DNA from: Clostridia bacterium
GTDB taxonomy: Bacteria > Bacillota > Clostridia > Peptostreptococcales > Acidaminobacteraceae
Direction: 5' to 3'
Length of the DNA stretch: 59,716 nt
NCBI GenBank assembly: GCA_014859095.1
Contig: JACUUV010000011.1
Span: forward strand, 1-59,716
Under the pieces are notes generated by a model. The model had not been told where the DNA came from. It searched no databases and saw nothing but the letters and a program-made list of their open reading frames with translations. The position numbers were made by a program, and so were the translations under genes. Each line of letters begins with the position of its first letter. Position 1 is the first letter of the stretch. This document shows, piece after piece, positions 16,700 to 25,354 of this stretch.

Positions 16700-17554
16700 A
16701 TGAATGCTTTGCTTCAGGAACTGCAGTTAATTTTAGAGTGCAAGGTTGAATTGGTCGGATCCAATCAGCTGAAACCCAACAAAAATCAGACAATAATCAA
16801 TGGATCGAATCATATGAATTTGCTGGTTCATCGCACGCTCAATCCGGTGGAAACAGGTCTGATTCAAAGGTTGGTGGAGAGCTCATCAAATTTGAATCCA
16901 CTTGGCAAACTCAACATTCTCAGTGATCCAAACGGTTATAAAAGCAACGATAGATCGTTTAAATATCCACTGAGATTGTGGCGCATACTTTATAGAGACA
17001 GCAAAGAGGAAGTTGCCGAAATATTGAAATCCTCATTCCGAAAAGATGACATCATTCATATGAATAACAATGAAAGTGTGGTTATTGTGACAACTGATGA
17101 GATTACACCCTATGAACTATTAGGTGTTCTTGAATCTGAAGCATTGACCAGTGTCAAAATAATCATAAGCAGTTCGATAGCACATCCATGCGATTTGCAT
17201 AAGGGCTACATTGACACCATTGAACTATCTGAGCTTGGGAAACACATTAAAGAGAAGGCTCAAATCATTAAATATGAGGAAATGTTGTTTCCCATGTTTG
17301 TAAGTCAATTGAGAAGAGCGGAAGGGCTTAATCTCAATAGTGTTGCTGTGGGTGATTCCGAGCTTGAACTAACTGCAATGGTTTTTCTTGAAAACAACTT
17401 GAACATAACTGAGACGGCGAACAAACTGTTTATTCATAGAAACACTCTGATTTACAGGCTCAATAAACTCGAGAACATCACCGGTTATGACATCCGAAAA
17501 TTCAATGATGCCATCAACTATTATTTGAGCTATCTAGCAGATCAGATCAAGTGA
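16700..17554 (+). CDS. PucR/CdaR-type helix-turn-helix regulator
   Basis: 284 residues from ATG 16700 (AGGAGAGGTGG upstream); earlier in-frame codons overlap the msmK terminator. The C-terminal 60 residues are a PucR-type HTH_30 domain: FLENNLNITETANKLFIHRN then TLIYRLNKLENITGYD. The N-terminal 200 residues are a poorly conserved sensor region. Regulators of this type commonly sit next to msmK in Clostridia and probably respond to sugar state; the target genes are not shown by the sequence. Confidence 0.8.
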   Translation: MNALLQELQLILECKVELVGSNQLKPNKNQTIINGSNHMNLLVHRTLNPVETGLIQRLVESSSNLNPLGKLNILSDPNGYKSNDRSFKYPLRLWRILYRDSKEEVAEILKSSFRKDDIIHMNNNESVVIVTTDEITPYELLGVLESEALTSVKIIISSSIAHPCDLHKGYIDTIELSELGKHIKEKAQIIKYEEMLFPMFVSQLRRAEGLNLNSVAVGDSELELTAMVFLENNLNITETANKLFIHRNTLIYRLNKLENITGYDIRKFNDAINYYLSYLADQIK

Positions 17555-17565
17555 CAGTCCATATT

Positions 17566-17598
17566 CAAAAGTTCCTCAGGGACTTTTTATTTTATTAG
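17566..17598 (+). terminator. Terminator or attenuator between the regulator and GH1 genes
   Basis: AAAAGTTCC-TCA-GGGACTTTTT followed by T-rich sequence, only ten bases before the GH1 ATG. No promoter is visible between it and GH1, so read-through is needed for expression of the next gene. Confidence 0.65.
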
Positions 17599-17608
17599 GG
17601 GGACAAAC

Positions 17609-19024
17609 ATGGCATTTAAAAATGATTTTCTTTGGGGATCCGCTTCTGCGGCATATCAAATTGAAGGCGCTCATAATACAGATGGAAAAGGGCAGTCCAT
17701 ATGGGACATATGGGCACATCTACCCGGTAAAACTTTTGAGGGGACAAATGGGGATATTGCCTGTGATCATTACAACAGATATAAAGAAGATGTTGCTTTA
17801 ATGAAAGAGATGGGGCTTCAGACTTATCGATTTTCCATAGCTTGGACGAGGATCTTGCCAACTGGTACAGGTGAAGTGAATGCAAAGGGAATTCAATTTT
17901 ACAACAATCTTATTGATGAACTCTTAGCAAATGGCATTGTTCCTATGGTTACACTTTATCACTGGGATTTGCCTCAGTCACTTCAAGAACAATATGGAGG
18001 ATGGGAATCTCGAACCATAATTGATGATTTCGTGAATTACGCAAGGATATGCTTTGAATATTTTGGAGATCGAGTGAAGCACTGGATCGTAATGAACGAA
18101 CCCAATATATTTACTTCTCTAGGATATATGCTCAAATTGCACCCACCGGGTGTTCAAGATGAAAAACTATTTTTAAAGACATTTCATCATACAGTGCTCG
18201 CGCATGCGAGGACGGTTTTGACTTATAAGGAAATGGGACAAGATGGGTTAATAGGATCCAGCATTGCATATTCACCATCCTACGCAGCTACAGACAAAAA
18301 AGAAGATTTGGAAGCGAAAGCAATGTTTGATGCCACTGGACCTTTATGGTATTTGGACAGTTATTTCAAGGGAGATTATCCTGATGAGGCAGTTGACTAC
18401 TATATAGAGAAACAAGTGATGCCAGTTGTGACAGAATCAGATTATGATGAAATGAAACGTGCGGCATTGAAGTGTGATTTCATAGGCATCAATTATTATC
18501 AAACATCAACGGTTGCTCATAATCCAGTCGATGGAGTAGGATTCTCAGGCATGAATACAACGGGAAAAAAAGGAACACAATCCGATAACGGTGTACCAGG
18601 TCTTTATAAGCATGTGCGAAATGAGAAGCTAGAGTATACCGATTGGGATTGGGCTATTGACCCGGATGGACTTAGATATGGACTTGAACTGCTAAAAGAA
18701 CGCTACGATTTGCCAATCATTATCAGTGAAAATGGACTTGGAGCTTATGATTCGTTAACTGAAACTGGAGAAATTGAAGATGATTATCGAATTGATTATC
18801 TTAAGAAACACGTCATGGCATGCGACCGTGCCATTGAAAACGGTGTTGATTTGATGGCGTATTGCACCTGGTCTTTTACTGATTTGTTGAGCTGGCTCAA
18901 TGGCTATAAAAAGCGATATGGATTTATTCATATTGATTTTGAATCTGAAGAATTGCCTCGAACTCGAAAAAAATCATACGAATGGTATAAAAATCTAATT
19001 GCCTCAAATGGCAAAACACTCTAG
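17609..19024 (+). CDS. GH1 family beta-glucosidase
   Basis: 471 residues, full length for GH1. It hydrolyses beta-glucosides such as cellobiose. The acid/base glutamate is in HWIVMNEPNIF and the nucleophile in IISENGLGAYD. The N-terminal FLWGSASAAYQIEGA is typical. The residues around the nonreducing-end subsite do not suggest a phospho-beta-glucosidase, but I am only moderately sure of that. There is no signal peptide, so substrate is split inside the cell. It is followed by a ROK sugar kinase after eight bases, forming a cleave-and-phosphorylate pair. Confidence 0.92.
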   Translation: MAFKNDFLWGSASAAYQIEGAHNTDGKGQSIWDIWAHLPGKTFEGTNGDIACDHYNRYKEDVALMKEMGLQTYRFSIAWTRILPTGTGEVNAKGIQFYNNLIDELLANGIVPMVTLYHWDLPQSLQEQYGGWESRTIIDDFVNYARICFEYFGDRVKHWIVMNEPNIFTSLGYMLKLHPPGVQDEKLFLKTFHHTVLAHARTVLTYKEMGQDGLIGSSIAYSPSYAATDKKEDLEAKAMFDATGPLWYLDSYFKGDYPDEAVDYYIEKQVMPVVTESDYDEMKRAALKCDFIGINYYQTSTVAHNPVDGVGFSGMNTTGKKGTQSDNGVPGLYKHVRNEKLEYTDWDWAIDPDGLRYGLELLKERYDLPIIISENGLGAYDSLTETGEIEDDYRIDYLKKHVMACDRAIENGVDLMAYCTWSFTDLLSWLNGYKKRYGFIHIDFESEELPRTRKKSYEWYKNLIASNGKTL

Positions 19025-19032
19025 GTGGAAAT

Positions 19033-19935
19033 ATGAATTATGTTGCGATGGATATTGGTGGATCGGCAATAAAAGCCGGCATAATAAGTTCAAATGGCCA
19101 TGTACTCAAAAAAACCAGTATACCCACACCTATGGGATGTTTGGAAGATTTGATCCGTGTCCTATCTGGAATTATAGAATGGGCCATGAAGGAGACGAAG
19201 ATACACGGCATTGCACTTAGTCAGCCTTGTGCCACAGATGCGGCAACGGGTCAGGCTCTTAGTGAGGGCTCTTTGATTTATATCAAAGATACCAACCCGT
19301 CTAAAATTTTGGGTGAAAAGTATGGGCTTCCATATTCGGCGGCAAATGATGGAAATTGCGCAGCTTTAGCGGAAGTATGGATAGGCAATGCCAAAGATGT
19401 GGGGAATGTGGCACTCGTAGTATGTGGCACTGGAATAGGTGGTTCCGTTTTGATCGATCAAAAAATCGTAAGCGGAAAGAGTAATTTTGCAGGAGAGTTT
19501 GGAATGTTTGTCACCGGTTTTGATGAGGAACAAAATCCGATCATTTGGAGTGCCAATGGATCTACTAAGGCATTGGTGGATGATTATGCAAAGAGATCTG
19601 GAATCGACCCGAAGGCTTTGGATGGAAAAATGGTTTTTAATCTCTCTGACGGTGGAGATCCTGTTGCGAAGTCCTGTGTGGCTGATTTTTTCAAAATATT
19701 TGCCTATGGTGTCCACAACATTCAGCACTCTTTTGATCCGGATCGGATATTGGTGGGAGGGGCAATCAGTGCAAGACCAGATTTCGTTGCTCAAATAGAC
19801 GATGCACTTGACGTTCTGTATACTCATCTGAAAAGATTGATGTCACGTCCATCTCTTTCAGTTTGTGCTTGTGGGTCCGATGCCAATATGATCGGCGCAG
19901 TGTATCATCTTCTGAGCACGGCCAATATTGACTAA
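19033..19935 (+). CDS. ROK family sugar kinase (glucokinase-like)
   Basis: 300 residues. ATP-dependent phosphorylation of a hexose, probably the glucose freed by the adjacent GH1. The phosphate-1 loop AMDIGGSAIKAG, the catalytic Asp region AANDGNCAALAEVW and the GTGIGGSVLIDQ phosphate-2 loop are visible. The zinc-type CxCGxxGC motif of classic ROK members is missing, as in several Gram-positive sugar kinases. No HTH is present, so this is an enzyme, not a repressor. Confidence 0.88.
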   Translation: MNYVAMDIGGSAIKAGIISSNGHVLKKTSIPTPMGCLEDLIRVLSGIIEWAMKETKIHGIALSQPCATDAATGQALSEGSLIYIKDTNPSKILGEKYGLPYSAANDGNCAALAEVWIGNAKDVGNVALVVCGTGIGGSVLIDQKIVSGKSNFAGEFGMFVTGFDEEQNPIIWSANGSTKALVDDYAKRSGIDPKALDGKMVFNLSDGGDPVAKSCVADFFKIFAYGVHNIQHSFDPDRILVGGAISARPDFVAQIDDALDVLYTHLKRLMSRPSLSVCACGSDANMIGAVYHLLSTANID

Positions 19936-19957
19936 ATTTATAAATAAGTGTTATAAT
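19928..19957 (+). promoter_or_regulatory. Promoter of the lacI-type gene
   Basis: TTGACT (19928-19933), 18-base spacer, TATAAT (19952-19957). The -35 overlaps the stop codon of the kinase gene, and the operator at 19963-19982 covers the start site. Confidence 0.75.
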
Positions 19958-19962
19958 TGTGA

Positions 19963-19982
19963 AGTCGAAAACGGTTTCGACT
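19963..19982. promoter_or_regulatory. LacI-family operator A (autoregulation)
   Basis: AGTCGAAAAC-GGTTTCGACT, a near-perfect 20-base palindrome containing CGAAAACGGTTTCG. The same 14-base core recurs exactly at 21688. Confidence 0.8.
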
Positions 19983-20021
19983 CTTAATCAATATTGCAAG
20001 AGTGCGGGAAGGCAGGTCATC

Positions 20022-21056
20022 ATGGTAACAATCTATGATGTTGCAAATGCGTGTGGTTGTTCCAGTGCAACGGTTTCAAAAGCGCTGAACAATTATTCGG
20101 ATGTAAACATAAATACAAAAGAGAGAATCCTCAAAAAAGCAAAAGAGATGGGATTCGTCCCCAATCTTCAAGCGAGAGCGCTGAGCACAAAAAGAACATG
20201 GAATATAGGCGTATTGTTTGAAGATAAAAGCAACAGCGGACTGACGCATTACTATTTCTCTCAGGTTCTGCAGGCAGTTAAAGAGCAGGCTGAGGAAAAA
20301 GGGTACGATATCACTTTTATCTCAAAAAACCTTGGTGGCGTTGAAATGTCATATCTAGAGCATTGCAATAGACGAAATATCGATGGAGTGGTCATTGCTT
20401 GTATAGATTTTGAAGACCAACAAGTTCAACAATTGATGGAGAGCAACATCCCGGTTGTTGTGATCGACTATGACTCGGAACATGTCAGTGCCATCATGTC
20501 GGATAATGTAAGAGGCGTATATGAGTTGACGCATTATATGATTTCTCTTGGACACAGAGATATTGTTTACGCATACGGTCATGAGGTTTTTGTAACTGAA
20601 GAGAGAATCCGAGGCTTCAAAAAGGCACTTGATGAGGCAAAGATTCCTTTTACTGAAGATATGCTGATCAAGTCTAGATACAGTGAGAAACAAGCGAATA
20701 TCGATGCTGTAACCGAATTGCTTAAAAGAGATAAGCTTCCTACAGCAATGCTGTTCCCGGATGATTATTCTGCAATATGGGGCATCAATGCACTCAGAAA
20801 CAATGGAATCAAAGTACCAGAGGAGATTTCGGTTGGAGGTTTTGATGGGGTGGAAATCGGAGAGATGATTTTCCCTAGATTGACGACCATCAGACAAAAC
20901 ACCTCTAGACTTGGGAAGGAAGCTTCACTGAAATGTATCCAGATGCTGGAATCCAAATCCAAAGACAACACCAAAATTACTGTTGGAGTTGAACTGATTC
21001 CTGGTGGGACTTGTATGGCACCTAGACTTTTCCAAAGTAAAAGTCCGCGTAGGTAA
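20022..21056 (+). CDS. LacI family transcriptional repressor of the xylose operon
   Basis: 344 residues from ATG 20022; the upstream in-frame codons include the operator and are not used. The N-terminal HTH is VTIYDVANACGCSSATVSKA and the hinge helix NLQARALSTKRT, followed by a periplasmic-binding-type sensor domain to about residue 330. Operators with the core CGAAAACGGTTTCG occur at its own promoter and twice at the GH3/xyl operon promoter, so I infer control of both by a xylose- or xylobiose-type inducer. A terminator follows at 21126. Confidence 0.9.
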   Translation: MVTIYDVANACGCSSATVSKALNNYSDVNINTKERILKKAKEMGFVPNLQARALSTKRTWNIGVLFEDKSNSGLTHYYFSQVLQAVKEQAEEKGYDITFISKNLGGVEMSYLEHCNRRNIDGVVIACIDFEDQQVQQLMESNIPVVVIDYDSEHVSAIMSDNVRGVYELTHYMISLGHRDIVYAYGHEVFVTEERIRGFKKALDEAKIPFTEDMLIKSRYSEKQANIDAVTELLKRDKLPTAMLFPDDYSAIWGINALRNNGIKVPEEISVGGFDGVEIGEMIFPRLTTIRQNTSRLGKEASLKCIQMLESKSKDNTKITVGVELIPGGTCMAPRLFQSKSPRR

Positions 21057-21077
21057 GTTTTCCGCAGGAAAACTTAC
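21053..21077. repeat. Perfect hairpin overlapping the lacI stop codon
   Basis: GTAAGTTTTCC-GCA-GGAAAACTTAC, an 11-base perfect stem with a three-base loop. The TAA stop lies inside. There is no T tract, so it may protect the mRNA 3' end. Confidence 0.6.
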
Positions 21078-21125
21078 TAGCGTAAAGTAGAATTTTCGAA
21101 TTGATAAAAAGAGGCGTATTCTCAT

Positions 21126-21172
21126 AAAAAAACAGAGCTGGCTTAATCTATTTTAAGCTGGCTCTGTTTTTC
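21126..21172 (+). terminator. Terminator after the lacI-type gene
   Basis: AAAAACAGAGCTGGCTTAA and TTAAGCTGGCTCTGTTTTT around a short loop, ending in a T tract. Confidence 0.8.
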
Positions 21173-21215
21173 GTGCATTTATCCCAATGTGGAGAAGGTG
21201 AATGAAGAGGCGCTA

Positions 21216-21438
21216 CTATGCGGTCGTTTCTAGAAAATTACCTAAAAAAACGACTACATAAGGTTGAGTGGTCTGGACTTTCATGATTATTCCCGATTCC
21301 GGATCCATCAATTCTGCCATTGTGGTGTAGTCACTTGAATCATCAAGAGCGCTTTTTATGGATGATTCTTCCGCAAGTTAGAATTTGAACTTTGAAACCG
21401 GTTTCGATAGTGAGCGTTATTAGCTCTATTGCTCTCAT
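21216..21438 (-). pseudogene. Frameshifted small conserved-looking protein gene
   Basis: On the minus strand, AAAGGGGGCAAT precedes an ATG at 21438. The frame reads MRAIELITLTIETGFKVQ and stops early. A one-base shift continues it as AEESSIKSALDDSSDYTTMA, then ELMDPESGIIMKVQTTQPYV and VVFLGNFLETTA up to a TAG at 21216. The length (223 bases) is not a multiple of three. The uniform protein-like quality in two frames points to one frameshift in a gene of about 73 codons. The function is unknown. Confidence 0.55.
21393..21406. promoter_or_regulatory. LacI-family operator-like site B
   Basis: TGAAACCGGTTTCG, two mismatches from the operator core. It lies inside the frameshifted reverse-strand gene, so it may be either a remote auxiliary site or coincidence. 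Confidence 0.35.
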
Positions 21439-21572
21439 ATTGCCCCCTTTGATATATTATATTTACTTGATTTTCATTAATGTCATCATACTTTGAAGTG
21501 TATGACAAGTCATGTGTTGGAGGTCTTAGTTGTATTGGTGTGAAAAAAGTATGAACAAATCACAAAAAAATA

Positions 21573-21601
21573 TTGACCTGAGCATAGGAAGTCACTATAA
21601 T
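21573..21601 (+). promoter_or_regulatory. Promoter of the xylosidase/xylose operon
   Basis: TTGACC (21573-21578), 17-base spacer, TATAAT (21596-21601). Operator C begins nine bases downstream, over the expected transcription start. Confidence 0.8.
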
Positions 21602-21609
21602 AAAAATAA

Positions 21610-21623
21610 CGAAAGCGATTTCG
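21610..21623. promoter_or_regulatory. LacI-family operator C
   Basis: CGAAAGCGATTTCG, two changes from the core at site A, placed right after the -10 element. Confidence 0.75.
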
Positions 21624-21687
21624 AAACTGACATTTGTTTATTATGAAGTGCTGTGCAACAGAAATAACTCTTTTTTTTACGAATTTA

Positions 21688-21701
21688 CGAAAACGGTTTC
21701 G
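21688..21701. promoter_or_regulatory. LacI-family operator D
   Basis: CGAAAACGGTTTCG, identical to the site A core. Its centre is 78 bases from that of site C, a spacing that could allow looping between two dimers. Confidence 0.8.
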
Positions 21702-21740
21702 AAACAAAATATAAATTAGATAGGAGACTAGATTGATAGA

Positions 21741-23831
21741 ATGGAAAAATATAGAGAAGAGAGTTTGAGCGTGGAAGAAAGAGCAAAAGATCTAGTCTCC
21801 AAGATGACTGTTGAAGAAAAGATCAATCAATTGAGATACGATGCATACGGTGTGGAGCGACTCGGGATTCCAGCTTACAATTGGTGGAACGAAGCATTGC
21901 ACGGAGTAGCAAGAGCTGGAACAGCGACAATGTTTCCCCAAGCCATTGCTCTTGCAGCCACATTTGATGATGGACTTCTTGAGAGAGTAGCTGATGTTTG
22001 TTCAACAGAAGCCAGAGCCAAATATAATCATAATAAGAAGAACGCAGATTTTGGTATTTATAAAGGTTTGACCATGTGGTCTCCAAATATCAATATATTT
22101 AGAGATCCGCGTTGGGGAAGAGGACAAGAAACTTATGGTGAATGTCCATATTTGACTTCAAGACTTGGAGTGGCCTTTGTAAAAGGACTTCAAGGCGATG
22201 ACAAAATCATGAAAACCTCAGCATGTGCCAAGCATTTTGCCTGTCACAGTGGTCCTGAAGGAATCAGGCATGAGTTCAATGCAGAGGTGAACAATAAGGA
22301 CTTGAATGAAACCTATTTACCTGCTTTTGAGGCGTTGGTCAAGAAAGCCAATGTTGAGAGTGTGATGGGTGCTTACAATAGACTCAATGGAGAGCCTGCA
22401 TGCGCAAGTGATTATTTGACAGGGAAACTCGAAGAGTGGAACTTTGAAGGACATTTTGTCTCGGATTGCTGGGCGATTCGAGATTTTCACACAAAACATA
22501 AAATCACCAACTCTCCTGCCGAATCGGCAGCACTGGCACTCAAGCACAGATGTGATTTGAATTGCGGAGACACTTACCAACATTTGCTGACTGCACTTCA
22601 AGAAGGTTTGATCACAGAAAAAGAGATTACAGATTCTGCAGTACGATTGATGAAAACCAGAATCAAACTTGGTATGTTTGATGAATCCACTCCGTTTGAT
22701 GAACTTGGTTTTGAAGCTGTCAGCAGCACTTTTCACAAACAATTTGCCCTTGAATGTGCCCAAAAGTCAATGGTACTTCTGAAAAACGAAGGAATTCTTC
22801 CATTGGATATCAGTCAAATCAATACTATTGGTGTGATTGGTCCCAACGCTGACAGTTTAGACGCACTCAGAGGCAATTACTATGGGACTGCCGATGAATA
22901 CACTACATTTCTCAGCGGAATCAAAAAAGCTTTTAAAGGAAAAACTCTATATGCCGAGGGTGCACATTTGTTCAAACCGTCCTTACAACCATTGGGGAAA
23001 CCAGGAGATGGACATGCTGAAGCGATTACAGTGGCAAACAATTCCGATGTAGTGATCCTTTGTGTAGGACTTGATGCGACCATCGAAGGAGAAGAAGGAG
23101 ACACGGGGAATGCCTTTGCGGCCGGTGATAAAAACGATTTGATGCTACCTGAAAGTCAACGTGTGCTCGTCGAGAAAATATTGAATCTGGGCAAACCAAC
23201 AATTATAGTAGTCGCATCTGGCAGTTCAATCAATACCCTGGGTGAATCTGCCAAAGCAGTCATACAAGCATGGTATCCAGGACAAATGGGGGGAACAGCA
23301 CTTGCAGATATTCTCTTTGGAAAAGTTTCACCTTCTGGAAAATTGCCAGTGACTTTTTACGAAAATGCAGATCTTTTACCGGATTTCACGACATACACTA
23401 TGGTGAATAGAACCTATAGGTACCTTGAAAACAATGTGCTTTATCCTTTCGGATATGGACTTTCATATTCAAAAGTCATATGTGATGCGCTAAGATATGA
23501 TTCCAAATTTAAAATGGCTACTGTCACAGTAGAAAATATCGGAGCGTATGACACGGATGAAGTCATCCAGTTCTATATCCGTGACGAAAAGTCAAAATGG
23601 GCTGTCAGAAATCACAAATTATGTGGATTTCAAAGGGTTCATGTAAAAAAAGAAGAAAAATTGGAAGTCTCCGTGTTACTCTCAGAAGAGGCATTTACTG
23701 TTGTGGATGATTCCGGCAGCAGATTTGTGGATAGCAATGAATTTACTTTGTATGCCGGCATCAGTCAACCAGATGCCATAAGTTTCAAATTAACAGGAAA
23801 CGAAAGTGTAGCTTTATCAATTGTTTTGTAG
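21741..23831 (+). CDS. GH3 family beta-xylosidase
   Basis: 696 residues. The N-terminal AYNWWNEALHGVARAG then MFPQAIALAATFD is typical of GH3 xylan 1,4-beta-xylosidases. The nucleophile Asp is in HFVSDCWAIRDF. The second domain carries VILCVGLDATIEGEEGD and the third is a fibronectin-III-like domain (YPFGYGLSYSK onward). No signal peptide is seen, so it hydrolyses imported xylo-oligosaccharides in the cytosol. It is the first gene of the xylose operon, behind a promoter with two LacI-type operators. The ribosome site TAGGAG is 14 bases from the ATG, rather far. alpha-L-arabinofuranosidase side activity is possible in this clade. Confidence 0.9.
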   Translation: MEKYREESLSVEERAKDLVSKMTVEEKINQLRYDAYGVERLGIPAYNWWNEALHGVARAGTATMFPQAIALAATFDDGLLERVADVCSTEARAKYNHNKKNADFGIYKGLTMWSPNINIFRDPRWGRGQETYGECPYLTSRLGVAFVKGLQGDDKIMKTSACAKHFACHSGPEGIRHEFNAEVNNKDLNETYLPAFEALVKKANVESVMGAYNRLNGEPACASDYLTGKLEEWNFEGHFVSDCWAIRDFHTKHKITNSPAESAALALKHRCDLNCGDTYQHLLTALQEGLITEKEITDSAVRLMKTRIKLGMFDESTPFDELGFEAVSSTFHKQFALECAQKSMVLLKNEGILPLDISQINTIGVIGPNADSLDALRGNYYGTADEYTTFLSGIKKAFKGKTLYAEGAHLFKPSLQPLGKPGDGHAEAITVANNSDVVILCVGLDATIEGEEGDTGNAFAAGDKNDLMLPESQRVLVEKILNLGKPTIIVVASGSSINTLGESAKAVIQAWYPGQMGGTALADILFGKVSPSGKLPVTFYENADLLPDFTTYTMVNRTYRYLENNVLYPFGYGLSYSKVICDALRYDSKFKMATVTVENIGAYDTDEVIQFYIRDEKSKWAVRNHKLCGFQRVHVKKEEKLEVSVLLSEEAFTVVDDSGSRFVDSNEFTLYAGISQPDAISFKLTGNESVALSIVL

Positions 23832-23836
23832 TATGC

Positions 23837-23858
23837 AAACTTGTGATATCATAAGTTT
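23837..23858. repeat. Palindrome between the xylosidase and binding-protein genes
   Basis: AAACTTGTGATATCATAAGTTT is a 22-base palindrome with one mismatched pair. It could be an operator or an mRNA hairpin; no promoter is evident next to it. Confidence 0.45.
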
Positions 23859-23893
23859 ACATAAACCATGATTAAAAGATTAGGGGGAAGACA

Positions 23894-25276
23894 ATGAGAA
23901 GAATTTTGAGTTTACTATTGGTTGTGTTGATGATATTTGGATTGGCCGCATGTGCGTCTGACAGCACGACCCCAGCACCAGTTGAACCTATCGCGGGAAG
24001 TGAGACGCCTGCTCCTGCACCTTCTGGCTCAACAGCAAAAACGGTCCTCAATGTATGGTCATTCACTGATGAAGTTCCAAAGATGATCGAAAAGTATTTG
24101 GAAATGCATCCTGATTTTGCTGAAAAGTATGAGATCAAAACAACAATTATCGCAACAACTGATGGTGCTTATCAACCAGCTCTTGACCAGGCACTTTCTG
24201 GTGGTGGCAAAGATGGACCGGATATCTTCACAGCTGAGGCCGCTTTCGTACTCAAGTATTCACAAGGCGACGGTTCTCAATTTGCAGCTTCTTACAATGA
24301 TTTGGGCATCGATGTAAGCAACAAAATCAAAGATGCGGATATCGCGCAATACACTGTAGATATTGGTACAAACGGCAATGGCGATGTAGTTGCTCTTGGT
24401 TATCAGGCAACTGGTGGTGCATTTATCTACCGTAGATCGATTGCCAATGACGTTTGGGGAACAGAAGATCCAGCAGAAGTTGGCAAGATTGTCGGACCAG
24501 GCTGGGATAAATTCTTTAAAGCAGCTGCTGATTTGAAAGCTAAAGGATATGGAATTATCTCTGGTGACGGAGACCTTTGGCATCCAGTAGAAAACAGCTC
24601 GAAACTCCCTTGGGTTGTTGATGGCAAACTTGTTATTGACCCTGAGAGAGAAGCGTTCCTTGATTTATCAAAACAACTTAAAGACAATAATTATCACAAT
24701 GACACGCAAGACTGGCAAGATGCATGGTTTGCCGACATGAAAGATGCGGGAGCAAAGAAAACACTTGGTTATTTTGGCCCAGCATGGTTAATCAATTACG
24801 TTATGGCTGGAAATAGTGGTGATACCGCAGGAGACTGGGCAGTGACTGAGCCACCAGTTGGTTTCTTCTGGGGCGGCACTTGGGTATTCGGATCTGCTTC
24901 ATCTGAGAAAAAAGAAGCAGTTGGCGAAATTATCGAATGGATCACACTGGATACATCTGAGCAAGGCCTCCAGTATATGTGGGCAAATGGAACCCTTAAC
25001 GGAGAAGGCGGTACAAAGGATACAGTTGCTTCAGGTAAAGTTATGAGCATCTCCAATGGGGAACTTGAATTCCTTGGTGGACAAGATATGTTTGATGTAT
25101 TTATACCAGCCAATCAATTCGCAAATGGCAAGAACTTGACACAATATGATGAGACAATCAACATGTACTGGCGTGATCAAGTAAGAGCCTACACATCAGG
25201 TGCAAAAAGCCGCGAGGCAGCACTCAAAGATTTCAAACAAATGGTTGCCGACAACTTGGATTTAATTGTAGAATAA
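23894..25276 (+). CDS. Sugar ABC transporter substrate-binding lipoprotein
   Basis: 460 residues. The signal peptide MRRILSLLLVVLMIFGLAAC ends in a lipobox with Cys20, then a Ser/Thr/Pro/Ala-rich linker, then a family 1 solute-binding domain (TKTVLNVWSFTDE-type start, GPDIFTAEAAFV, GYFGPAWLINYV). It anchors outside the membrane and delivers sugar to the two permeases encoded downstream. Context (GH3 xylosidase, xylA, xylB, LacI control) suggests xylo-oligosaccharides or xylose. Confidence 0.9.
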   Translation: MRRILSLLLVVLMIFGLAACASDSTTPAPVEPIAGSETPAPAPSGSTAKTVLNVWSFTDEVPKMIEKYLEMHPDFAEKYEIKTTIIATTDGAYQPALDQALSGGGKDGPDIFTAEAAFVLKYSQGDGSQFAASYNDLGIDVSNKIKDADIAQYTVDIGTNGNGDVVALGYQATGGAFIYRRSIANDVWGTEDPAEVGKIVGPGWDKFFKAAADLKAKGYGIISGDGDLWHPVENSSKLPWVVDGKLVIDPEREAFLDLSKQLKDNNYHNDTQDWQDAWFADMKDAGAKKTLGYFGPAWLINYVMAGNSGDTAGDWAVTEPPVGFFWGGTWVFGSASSEKKEAVGEIIEWITLDTSEQGLQYMWANGTLNGEGGTKDTVASGKVMSISNGELEFLGGQDMFDVFIPANQFANGKNLTQYDETINMYWRDQVRAYTSGAKSREAALKDFKQMVADNLDLIVE

Positions 25277-25288
25277 AAAAAACATGTG

Positions 25289-25331
25289 AATTGGGATAGG
25301 ATAGATTACAATTCTCTTTCCTATCCCAATT
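25289..25331. repeat. Stem-loop between binding-protein and permease genes
   Basis: AATTGGGATAGG (25289-25300) pairs perfectly with CCTATCCCAATT (25320-25331). Without a strong T tract it is likelier a 3' stabiliser or partial terminator that keeps the binding protein in excess over the permeases, as known for malE-malF. Confidence 0.7.
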
Positions 25332-25354
25332 ATCTTTATGGAGGTGAGTGAAAG

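Noticed and set aside
21393-21406. Treating site B as a firm xylose-operon operator
   Set aside because: It lies about 200 bases upstream of the promoter and within a former coding frame (IETGFK), so sequence constraint could be coincidental; kept only as a low-confidence site.
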